This document shows positions 34,636 to 43,357 of a stretch of DNA of 64,000 nt, one piece after another. A model generated the notes under the pieces. The model saw only the letters and a program-made list of their open reading frames with translations. It did not search any database and had not been told where the DNA came from. The translations under genes were made by a program, and so were the position numbers. This DNA comes from Saccharopolyspora_D taberi. Its GTDB lineage: Bacteria; Actinomycetota; Actinomycetes; Mycobacteriales; Pseudonocardiaceae. The stretch is taken from NCBI RefSeq assembly GCF_039534165.1, contig NZ_BAAAUX010000011.1:434001-498000 (forward strand). Direction: 5' to 3'. Numbering within the stretch: the first letter of the stretch is position 1; each line of letters opens with the position of its first letter.

Positions 34636-34644
34636 ACTGAAGGC

Positions 34645-35232
34645 ATGAGCGAGAACATCGAGGATGTGCTGGACGCGGTCGGCCCGCGACTGCGTGCACT
34701 GCGCAGGCAACGTGGCCTCACCCTGGCCGAACTGGCAGCGAGGACGGGGATCTCGGAGAGCACCCTGTCCCGCCTGGAAAGCGGCCAGCGGCGGGCGAAC
34801 CTCGAACTGCTCCTGCCGCTGGCCCGCGCCCACGACGTCCCGCTCGACGACCTCGTCGGCGCCCCTCGCACCGGCGACCCGCGAATCCACCTGCATCCGA
34901 TCCACCGCCACGGCATGACCTTCATCCCGCTCACCCGCAGACCCGGCGGTGTGCACGCGTACAAGATGCTCATCCCCAGCCACAACCAGCCGACCGAACC
35001 GACGCCGCAGACCCACAGCGGCTACGAGTGGCTCTACGTCCTCAACGGGCGGCTACGGCTGGTCCTGGGCGAGCGCGACCTGACTCTGCCGCCGGGCGAG
35101 GCCGCCGAGTTCGACACCACGCAGCCGCACTGGCTGGGTTCGGCTGACGGACACGCGGTGGAGCTGCTCATTCTGTTCGGCGTGCAGGGCGAACGCGTCC
35201 ACGTCCAGCCCCGGACGCCAGGGCGCGCCTAG
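34645..35232 (+). CDS. XRE-cupin transcriptional regulator
   Basis: 195 residues. HTH: LRALRRQRGLTLAELAARTG, ISESTLSRLESGQRRANLEL (about 14-55). The C-terminal cupin domain has SGYEWLYVLNGRLRLVLGER and LPPGEAAEFDTTQPHWLGS, with the metal-site-like His and Glu positions. Such regulators sense small molecules through the cupin pocket. It is divergent from a methyltransferase and its 3' end overlaps the convergent nitroreductase-like gene by four bases. Confidence 0.92.
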   Translation: MSENIEDVLDAVGPRLRALRRQRGLTLAELAARTGISESTLSRLESGQRRANLELLLPLARAHDVPLDDLVGAPRTGDPRIHLHPIHRHGMTFIPLTRRPGGVHAYKMLIPSHNQPTEPTPQTHSGYEWLYVLNGRLRLVLGERDLTLPPGEAAEFDTTQPHWLGSADGHAVELLILFGVQGERVHVQPRTPGRA

Positions 35233-36524
35233 GTCTTTTGGCCGTGCCACTTCTCCATGTGCGTGGCGTGCGTGTGCAGATAGGCGCCGGGCTTGAAGAA
35301 GTGGTCGTAGAAATCGAGATCGAGATGGTGCGCCTGGACGTAGTTCAGGATGAACACCGTCGGCACCGTCCCGGGGAACTTGCCGAACGTATCCAGCACG
35401 TACTGAGCCTGAAGACCCACGCACGCTTTGAACGCCTCGTCATGAACCTGGGCGCTCCCCCGGAATCCCGGGCTGTCGCTCCACGCGCCCGGCGTGTCGC
35501 GGTGAAACGGCCCGCCAGGACCGAACTTCCGTTCCGCGAACGCCTCGACCGCAGCTCGCATATCGGAATAGTGCGGCGGACAGTACGCCTCGAAAACCCC
35601 TTCCCGGCCAGTGGGGTTGGGAGTAGACCAACGCTCGTCCTCGTCGTAGCGGAACCCGAGGCCAGGCACATCAGGATTGCCCGAAGCGCCGAGCATCGAA
35701 AAACGATCGATCCCGTCGAACATCCAACCGCCGAGCCCCATCGCCTGCAACATCAGCACACCCGCGTAACAGGCGGTAGCAAGCTCCGCAGTGGCCTCGG
35801 TCAACGCGTACTGCTCGGCGAAGGTCAGCGGATACGGCTCCTCGACATCGACCAGCCCGCTGAACTCGTCCAGCCCAGGCAGCTTCCGGTGGTTGACGTC
35901 GTCGTAGATCGCATAACCGTTCTGCGCGAGGAAACACAGGACGGCAAGCAGGTGCTGGGCCAGATCCGCCACCGGAATGACCAGCAACGAGCCAGGAACG
36001 TTGACGCACCACGTGTTGTGTCCCTCGAGATAAGGCTCCTCCGCAGGCAAATAGAGCCTTCCGGCCGAGAGCCGACGCACCTGATCACGGTGACGCTCAA
36101 CCATCAGCTCCGGCGTGACCTCCTCGGCCGCCGGATCGACTAGCGCACCAGCGTCACGGGTCGGGAAGAAGTACAGACCCGAGTCGTCGGTGAAGAACAG
36201 CTCAGCGGTGTGAAACCCAGCCGCGGAAGGGAAAGTACGCCCCGCCGCCCCGCCCGCGTAGTTCGACACATGCGGTGCGTACCGAGCGTGCCGGATGATC
36301 GAGTAATGCCAACCCGTCGTCCCACCCATCGCACTCAGCACAAGCATCCGCTCCAACTCCGTCAACGACAGCGGCTCATGCCTGGACCGGTAAGCCAGCG
36401 GCCCATCAGGGATCTCGTCCCCCAAGGCGAAGCGCCGCGAACGACGCCCGAACAGCGCCTCCACCAGCGGGAACGCCGCGAGTTCCTCGAACACCCCAGC
36501 GGCAGTCGTCTGCTCGAAACTCAT
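35229..36524 (-). CDS. Nitroreductase-fold-like protein of unknown function
   Basis: 431 residues from ATG 36524 (GAGGG upstream). The N-terminal FGRRSRRFALGDEIPDGPLA, followed by PLSLTELERMLVLSAMGG, looks like the FMN-binding Arg-Arg-Ser and helix of nitroreductases and SagB-type dehydrogenases. SAAGFHTAELFFTDDSGLY continues it. The rest, including QAMGLGGWMFDGIDRFSML and the C-terminal YVQAHHLDLDFYDHFFKPGA, is unfamiliar. It is nearly twice as long as a plain nitroreductase, so it may be two half-domains in one chain. The substrate is unknown. Codon use is slightly less GC-rich at third positions than in its neighbours. Confidence 0.55.
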   Translation of the reverse strand: MSFEQTTAAGVFEELAAFPLVEALFGRRSRRFALGDEIPDGPLAYRSRHEPLSLTELERMLVLSAMGGTTGWHYSIIRHARYAPHVSNYAGGAAGRTFPSAAGFHTAELFFTDDSGLYFFPTRDAGALVDPAAEEVTPELMVERHRDQVRRLSAGRLYLPAEEPYLEGHNTWCVNVPGSLLVIPVADLAQHLLAVLCFLAQNGYAIYDDVNHRKLPGLDEFSGLVDVEEPYPLTFAEQYALTEATAELATACYAGVLMLQAMGLGGWMFDGIDRFSMLGASGNPDVPGLGFRYDEDERWSTPNPTGREGVFEAYCPPHYSDMRAAVEAFAERKFGPGGPFHRDTPGAWSDSPGFRGSAQVHDEAFKACVGLQAQYVLDTFGKFPGTVPTVFILNYVQAHHLDLDFYDHFFKPGAYLHTHATHMEKWHGQKT

Positions 36525-36737
36525 CACGCCCCCTCGGCACTCGTGCGAACCTGCCTCCATCGTCAACCCGCGACCGGCCGCCGCAACACAAAACCTGCCT
36601 CACGCACGGTCGCGCGGCGCGGCCGTGGAGCGGTTCCGAGGTCTCCCGGTTCGGCGCCTCCGCCGTGATGGTGATCGCGTCCGAGGCCGAGCAGGAAATC
36701 ACCACGTCGGTCTGCCGCCGGTGATTGGAGACCAGGT

Positions 36738-37898
36738 TCATCCCGCCTCACGTCGAATGCGTCTCGTGGGTGGGGCGTGCCCCTCGGGGCGCCGGATCCG
36801 TCGCGTCGGCGTGTCCGGCAGTCGCCGGGCGTCGATCAGTTTCAACCCCGCGAACCGGCCCGTGATGCCGCGGTGATCTCGGGTGCTGATCACGCCCCAC
36901 ACGTGCGCGGTGCACCAGACCAAGGTGACCGGCAGCCACAGCGTGGCCAGTCCCACCAGGCTGAGCAGGGCCTGCGCGAGTCCCAGACCACCGACGCCTG
37001 CCAGCCACCGGCGCAGCACCCGCAGCGGTCCCGGCCGCCGCGAGGCCGGGGCGATCGACCGCAGCTGCACCGCGTGCTGGCCCGGGCTGCTGCCGGCGAT
37101 CAGCATCACGACCAGCAGCAGCACGGCCGGCGCGAACCACTCCGTGAAGGGCTCCAGCCACCACACGAAGCCGACCCCCGCGGCCCGCAGCACCACGTCG
37201 GCGACCCGCAGCGCGATGGTGCCGAGCCACCACAACAGCAGGAGATCGCAGCACATCCCGGTCAACCGGCGGAACCGCGTGACCGGCCGCGGCACCGTGG
37301 GCCGCGTCCCACCGCGACGGACCGGCAGCAACCGCAGCGCCGGGTTGACCAGCCGGCCGATCGCCGCTCCCGCGGTGTTCGCGATCAGGTCGTCGACGTC
37401 GAACAGCCGGTACGGGCACGGGTAGTAGAACCACACGCCGGTGAGCTGGGTCAGCTCGATCACCAGCGAGGTGCCGAACCCGCACAGCAGCACGCCGCGC
37501 ATGCGCAGCCCGAACATCCGCCGGAGCAGCACGCCCAGCGGGACGAACAGCACGATGTTCAGCCCGAACTGCAGGATCGGGTCCTGGGCCAGCAGCGCGG
37601 AGAGCTCCGGCCAGGTGCGGGGCATCTGGAACCCGTCCAGGCCGGCGAACGGCACCCACTGCGGTCGCAGGCCCCCGTAGATCCGGCAGAACCCCGGGGT
37701 GACCGCTGGCAGCGGGGTCAGCACGTAGGCGACCAGCGCGCACAGGTAGAGCAGCGCCGAGAACCGCAGCACAGCGGTCCAGGCGCCGAGTTCACCGCGC
37801 TTGCGGTATTCCCGCGCGACGAACGGAACGAACAACAGCACGGCGAGAATGGCCGCGTAGAGCATCGCGAAGAGAGCAGGCAGTACCCGGCTGCTCAC
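36738..37898 (-). CDS. VanZ-like and RDD-domain membrane protein
   Basis: 386 residues from GTG 37898 (GGAGG upstream). The first half is VanZ-like: several helices, NIVLFVPLGVLLRRMFGLRM and IELTQLTGVWFYYPCPYRLF plus DVDDLIANTAGAAIG, which is the VanZ signature. The second half (about 205-350) is an RDD domain, with helices around RRLTGMCCDLLLLWWLG and ending in the TRDHRGITGRFAGLKLID motif. VanZ proteins are linked to glycopeptide (teicoplanin) tolerance and envelope stress; the RDD half is often a transporter-like scaffold. A single-gene unit; the 213 bases before the next gene hold nothing clear. Confidence 0.85.
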   Translation of the reverse strand: MSSRVLPALFAMLYAAILAVLLFVPFVAREYRKRGELGAWTAVLRFSALLYLCALVAYVLTPLPAVTPGFCRIYGGLRPQWVPFAGLDGFQMPRTWPELSALLAQDPILQFGLNIVLFVPLGVLLRRMFGLRMRGVLLCGFGTSLVIELTQLTGVWFYYPCPYRLFDVDDLIANTAGAAIGRLVNPALRLLPVRRGGTRPTVPRPVTRFRRLTGMCCDLLLLWWLGTIALRVADVVLRAAGVGFVWWLEPFTEWFAPAVLLLVVMLIAGSSPGQHAVQLRSIAPASRRPGPLRVLRRWLAGVGGLGLAQALLSLVGLATLWLPVTLVWCTAHVWGVISTRDHRGITGRFAGLKLIDARRLPDTPTRRIRRPEGHAPPTRRIRREAG

Positions 37899-38149
37899 CT
37901 GATCCTCCAGGTGGTGGTCGAGGTGACGGATGTCCTCTGGATAGAGGGCCGGGTACTCCGTCGGGGTTCATCGTTATCCGCCGAAGAACGATCGGCGGTG
38001 CTTGCCGGTCCGCGCGGTGCGCGCGGGCGGGATCGTCAGTGCGAGCTTCCTCCCTGCCGTGCTTCTGTGATCACCGAGCCCTCAGCGTAGAAGTCCGCCA
38101 ACCGTCCACGCCGCCGAGCCCACCGACGCTGCGATCTTGGCCCGCACCT

Positions 38150-39292
<1,143 letters not shown>

Positions 39293-39353
39293 TCGCTGCT
39301 CCTCAGGTCGGTCGGGACTCATGCTCCGGCCTCCAGCTCCGGGACGTCCGGAA

Positions 39354-41207
39354 CTAGCCGAGGTCGGGTTCGGCGCGGAGTTCGATCGATTCACCGGGTT
39401 GGTTCAGTTCGAGCGCGATCAGCTCGTTGTCGCCTTCGCGCCACAGCGGCGCGGGCGCGTACAAGGTGCGCTGCGGCCCGATGTGCCAGTACCTCCCGAG
39501 CAGGAAACCGTTGAGCCACAGCGCTCCCTTGTTCCAGCCCGGCAGCTCGAGGAAGCCGTCGGCGGGCGCATCGATCCGCAGGGTGGCGCGGTGGAACGCC
39601 GGACCGCTCGCGCCGGGTTCCGAGAACCGCAGCCCGCTCAGATCGTTCATGGGCAGCGGTCGGATCTCCCAACCGGACAACAGCTGCCCTCCGAGCCGGA
39701 CATCGCCCCGGATTCCCTTGGTGTCGTTGATGAAATGGCCGAAGTTGATCCGCCCGCCCGTGCCCACGAGGATGTCCAGGCGTGCCGATTCTCCGGTCAC
39801 CTCGATTTCCACGCCCTGGTCCGGCTGGTTGCGATCGAGCTCTCCCTTCCGCTCGCCGTCGAGGAACACCCAGGCGCGATCGCCGAGTTGGGAGATGGTG
39901 AGCGTGTTCTTCCCCAGCGGTCCCTGGACCGAGGTGCGGTAGTGGATCAGACCCTGTGCCTGGCCGACCTGCTCCATCGGCACCGGGGTGTCCCTGGTGA
40001 CCGGCTTGGTGAGCCGGTCGAGCGAGTCGAGCAACCCCACGCTGGCCGTCGGCCGTGCCGACTGCGGAGCCAGCCGCGCGGGCGGCTCGGGAAGGGGTTC
40101 GTCCGGGAGCGTGGTGTAGCGGCCGATGACTTCGCGGATCTTGTGGAACTTCTCGGTCAGGTCTCCGGCCTCGCTGACCGGTGCGTCGTAGTCGTAGCTG
40201 GTGATCGTGGGCTGGTACTGCTTGGTCGCTTCGTCGTAGTTGGCGCCGCTCCACCACTCGAAGTTCGTGCTTCCCGCGGCCATGTAGAGGTTGATCGAGG
40301 CCCCGGCCGCGAGCATCTTGTCCACGTTCGCCGCGTCCTGCGCCGGATCCGTGGTGTGGTGCTGCTCGCCCCAGTGGTCGAACCAGCCATCCCAGTACTC
40401 GGTGCACCACAACGGGCCCTCGGGCTGGTACTTGCGCAGTGTCTCGAATGGTCCTGTCGGGTCCCCGGCGAAGTTGACGGTTGCCAGCGTGCCCGGCAGG
40501 TTCCCGTCACGCAGCGCGGCTTCGGAAGCGCCGTTGCAGCAGAACAGCAGGCTGTCGATGTCGTTCGCGCGCAGCTGGTCGGCCAGGTGTTGCAGGTACG
40601 CGGTGTCGTTGCCGTAGCTGCCGTACTCGTTTTCCACCTGGACCGCGATCACCGGCCCACCGCGGGTCGCCTGCAGCGGCGCGACGCGCGGCAGCAGCTG
40701 AGCGAACCACGTGTCGACGGCCTCCAGGTAGGTCGGATCGCTCGACCGCAGTGCTTGGTCCGGATTTTCCAGCAGCCAGGCGGGGAAACCGCCGAACTCC
40801 CACTCCGCGCAGACGTACGGGCCGGGGCGGAAGACCACCTTCAGGCCCAGTTCGCCCGCGATCTCGATGAACCGGACGAAGTCCCGCCAGCCCGAGAAGT
40901 CGACCTCGCCGCGCTCCTGCTCGTGGAAGTTCCAGGCCACGTAGGTCTCGACCGTGTTCAGGCCGAGCATGCGCATCCGGTTCAGCCGGTCCCGCCACAG
41001 ATCGGGATGAATGCGGAAGTAGTGGATACCACCAGAGATGATCTGGAAAGGCTTGCCGTCCAACAGGAATCGGTCGCCGTCCACGGTCAGTCCACCGGGT
41101 GCGGCGGCCTCGGCGACCACCATGCGTCCCGGCCCGCCCAGCATCGCGGCGGACACCGTCACCGAGCCGGCCGCACCGAGGAACCGGCGCCTGCTCATCC
41201 CTTCCAT
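39354..41207 (-). CDS. Exported beta-galactosidase, glycoside hydrolase family 35
   Basis: 617 residues. The N terminus SRRRFLGAAGSVTVSAAML is a twin-arginine signal peptide. The GH35 catalytic barrel shows GGPVIAVQVENEYGSYG (acid/base Glu near 192) and WCTEYWDGWFDHWGEQHH (nucleophile Glu near 268). Beta-sandwich domains and the galactose-binding-like C terminus (LWLNGFLLGRYWHIGPQ) follow. It hydrolyses terminal beta-galactosides outside the membrane. Galactokinase follows in the same operon. A promoter with TTGACC/TAACGT lies about 140 bases upstream. Confidence 0.95.
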   Translation of the reverse strand: MEGMSRRRFLGAAGSVTVSAAMLGGPGRMVVAEAAAPGGLTVDGDRFLLDGKPFQIISGGIHYFRIHPDLWRDRLNRMRMLGLNTVETYVAWNFHEQERGEVDFSGWRDFVRFIEIAGELGLKVVFRPGPYVCAEWEFGGFPAWLLENPDQALRSSDPTYLEAVDTWFAQLLPRVAPLQATRGGPVIAVQVENEYGSYGNDTAYLQHLADQLRANDIDSLLFCCNGASEAALRDGNLPGTLATVNFAGDPTGPFETLRKYQPEGPLWCTEYWDGWFDHWGEQHHTTDPAQDAANVDKMLAAGASINLYMAAGSTNFEWWSGANYDEATKQYQPTITSYDYDAPVSEAGDLTEKFHKIREVIGRYTTLPDEPLPEPPARLAPQSARPTASVGLLDSLDRLTKPVTRDTPVPMEQVGQAQGLIHYRTSVQGPLGKNTLTISQLGDRAWVFLDGERKGELDRNQPDQGVEIEVTGESARLDILVGTGGRINFGHFINDTKGIRGDVRLGGQLLSGWEIRPLPMNDLSGLRFSEPGASGPAFHRATLRIDAPADGFLELPGWNKGALWLNGFLLGRYWHIGPQRTLYAPAPLWREGDNELIALELNQPGESIELRAEPDLG

Positions 41208-41348
41208 TGTTCCTCCCGAGGAAGTCCACTGTGGAACCCCCGCCGCGGCCGCAGGGGCGCTGCCGCAGCGCGGTGTCGCGGACCCAGGTTCACGAGGCCA
41301 GGTCCGATTCGTTGATTCTTGTGTGGTTCTGTTCAGGTCTGTGCGCAG

Positions 41349-41378
41349 ACGTTACAGCGATCTACGTCACATGGTCAA
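41349..41378 (-). promoter_or_regulatory. Candidate promoter of the beta-galactosidase-galK operon
   Basis: On the minus strand TTGACC (41378 to 41373) and TAACGT (41354 to 41349) are spaced by 18 bases. The 140-base leader between it and the ATG is rich in TGTG/ACAC words and may hold a LacI- or GntR-type operator, but no clean palindrome stands out. Confidence 0.35.
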
Positions 41379-41482
41379 GATTGATTGCGTTTGATCCTGT
41401 GTACTTCTGTGTGGATTCAGGCGCGAGGTAAGATCAGCTCGTCCAGGACAGCGACCTCTTCCCCAGTGATATGATCTTGCAC

Positions 41483-41585
41483 CCCGGAAGCCCGGAAGCC
41501 CGGAAGCCCGGAAGCCCGGAAGCCCGGAAGCCCGGAAGCCCGGAAGCCCGGAAGCCCGGAAGCCCGGAAGCCCGGAAGCCCGGAG
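41483..41585. repeat. 8-bp tandem repeat CCCGGAAG, about 12.9 copies
   Basis: CCCGGAAG is repeated without error from 41483 to 41578 (12 copies), followed by a partial CCCGGAG. The unit contains the self-complementary CCGG. It lies in the 401-base gap between the beta-galactosidase start and the GT-B-like gene start, ending about 25 bases before the latter's first possible start. A perfect array of this length is expected to vary in copy number. Confidence 0.95.
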
Positions 41586-41608
41586 ATCGTTCTCGGTAGG
41601 CGAGGCTC

Positions 41609-43345
41609 GTGGTGGTCGTGCACCATGGCGTCGTGCGGCGGAGACCATCCGCGGTCGGCATGGGCCGTGATCGTCGAGGGCCACTGCGGCCCGTGTCGCC
41701 CGAGGAGCGGGTTCAGGGGACCTTCGACTGCGAGCGAACGGTCCTGGTCGTCGCGCGCACGGTGACCGCGACGGGTCGGTTGCTTGAAGCACTGCGGCTG
41801 TTCCGCAACGACTTCCGGGTCAAGCCCGTGTTCACGGTCAACGAAACCTCCCCGTACAGCTCGGGTGCGCGTGCTCTCCTGGAGAAGGCCGGTGTCGAGG
41901 AGATCGTCCCGTGGAACCAGGTGGGCAACCTCGACTACGCCTTGGCGCTGTCGGCGAGCGAGAACGTCGACTTCGGACAGCTGCGCGGAACCACGGTGGT
42001 CCTCCCGCACGGCATCGGCTTCAACAAATGGGTACCTGACCCCTCAACGGGCGGGACGCGCCTGGCCGGCCTCCCCCGCGCCGACGCGCTGCGCAGCGGC
42101 CGCGTACTCCTGGTCCTGAGCCACCCGGCGCAAGCGCGACAGCTGGAAGCGGCGTCTCCCGAGGTCGTCGGGCGTACCGCGGTGACTGGCGATCCGACCT
42201 TCGACCAGTTGCGGGCAAGCCTGCCGTTTCGCGAGCGGTACCGGCGCAGGCTCGGTCTCGACCGGCGGAAGCTCGTGCTGCTGAGCTCGACCTGGCGGGG
42301 CGAATCCGAGCTGGGGCGCTGGCGGACGCTTCCGCTGGAGATGCTGGCGAGCCTGCCTGCCGACGAGTACGGCGTCGCGTTGGCGATCCATCCCAACGTG
42401 TGGTCGTGGTACGGGTCCAGAGTCGTCCGGAACTGGTTCAGCGACGCGCTGGACGCGGGGTTGCTGCTCGTTCCGCCGGATCGCGGATGGCATGCCGCGC
42501 TCGTCGCCGCGCACGCGGTCGTGGGCGATCACGGATCGGTCAGCCTGTACGCGGCGGCGTTGGGCAAGCCCTTGCTCCTGGCGGCCTTCGGTGAAGAACA
42601 CGTTCCCGGTACCCCGATCGAGCAGCTGGGCCGCTCGGCTGATCATCTCGACCCGGAGGCGGGCCTCCGCGAACAGGTGGAGGCGAGCCTCGACCGCCAC
42701 GACCCGGAACGGTTCACAGAGCTGACCCGGCAGGTGTTCGCGCATCCCGGTGAAGCGGAGACGCTGCTGCGAGACCTGCTCTACCGGGAGCTGAGGCTCG
42801 CACCACCGGCCGGGCCGATACCGATGATGCGACCGCCGGACATCGAGGAGCTGCCGCGGCAGGTGACCGCGTTCGACGCCTTCACCGAATTCACCGGCCC
42901 TGGCGAGCTGACCATCTGGAGGTACCCGGCCGCGGCGCGCCCGTACGACGATGGCGCTGTCCAGCCGACTCCCGGACATCCGAACGCGGTGCGGCACCTT
43001 GCTGTGGACGAGGACGAGTCGACGTTGCACCGGCCCCACCAGGCCGCGGTGTTCACCTGCCGCAAGCCCAGTTCTCACACCGAAGCACAGCGGTGGACGG
43101 ATGAGGCTTTGCAGCTGCTGCCAGGGGCTCGCGTAGCGGGTGCGGCCACCCGGTCCGGGTGCATCGTGCGGGTCAGGAACGGTCCATGCCTGGAGGTGAC
43201 GGCCGACAGAGCGGTGGACCCGATGCTGCTGGCTTCCGCCGTCTACGCGTGCGTACTCGAACGCGGGGCCGGAAACCGGCGCCTCACCGTGCGCTGTGGT
43301 GACACGTCCGCAGCAGTCCGGCTGGCAGTTGTCTCCCAGCCCTAG
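41609..43345 (+). CDS. GT-B-fold protein, CDP-glycerol glycerophosphotransferase-like
   Basis: Up to 578 residues. TVLVVARTVTATGRLLEAL opens a first Rossmann-like domain, with VLPHGIGFNKW. The second domain has GDPTFDQLRASLPFRERYRR, LGLDRRKLVLLSSTWRGESE, and VVGDHGSVSLYAAALGKPLL plus LLAAFGEEHVPGTP. This pattern resembles the nucleotide-binding half of CDP-glycerol glycerophosphotransferases and other GT-B enzymes. The last 150 residues are an extra domain I do not recognise. The start is uncertain: GTG 41609 gives the longest form and GTG 41693 is also possible. It is convergent with the STAND gene, 12 bases apart. No substrate can be proposed. Confidence 0.65.
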   Translation: MVVVHHGVVRRRPSAVGMGRDRRGPLRPVSPEERVQGTFDCERTVLVVARTVTATGRLLEALRLFRNDFRVKPVFTVNETSPYSSGARALLEKAGVEEIVPWNQVGNLDYALALSASENVDFGQLRGTTVVLPHGIGFNKWVPDPSTGGTRLAGLPRADALRSGRVLLVLSHPAQARQLEAASPEVVGRTAVTGDPTFDQLRASLPFRERYRRRLGLDRRKLVLLSSTWRGESELGRWRTLPLEMLASLPADEYGVALAIHPNVWSWYGSRVVRNWFSDALDAGLLLVPPDRGWHAALVAAHAVVGDHGSVSLYAAALGKPLLLAAFGEEHVPGTPIEQLGRSADHLDPEAGLREQVEASLDRHDPERFTELTRQVFAHPGEAETLLRDLLYRELRLAPPAGPIPMMRPPDIEELPRQVTAFDAFTEFTGPGELTIWRYPAAARPYDDGAVQPTPGHPNAVRHLAVDEDESTLHRPHQAAVFTCRKPSSHTEAQRWTDEALQLLPGARVAGAATRSGCIVRVRNGPCLEVTADRAVDPMLLASAVYACVLERGAGNRRLTVRCGDTSAAVRLAVVSQP

Positions 43346-43357
43346 GCGGGGCCTCGT

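Noticed and set aside
41483..41585. CRISPR array
   Set aside because: The 8-bp units are contiguous with no spacers and no cas genes are nearby; it is a plain tandem repeat.
41417..41792. Repetitive proteins (SGLPGFRA repeats) encoded across the 8-bp array on the minus strand
   Set aside because: Any 8-bp repeat gives an 8-residue repeat in each open frame. No ribosome-binding site or flanking coding signal supports translation, and the array has no stop in several frames by chance.
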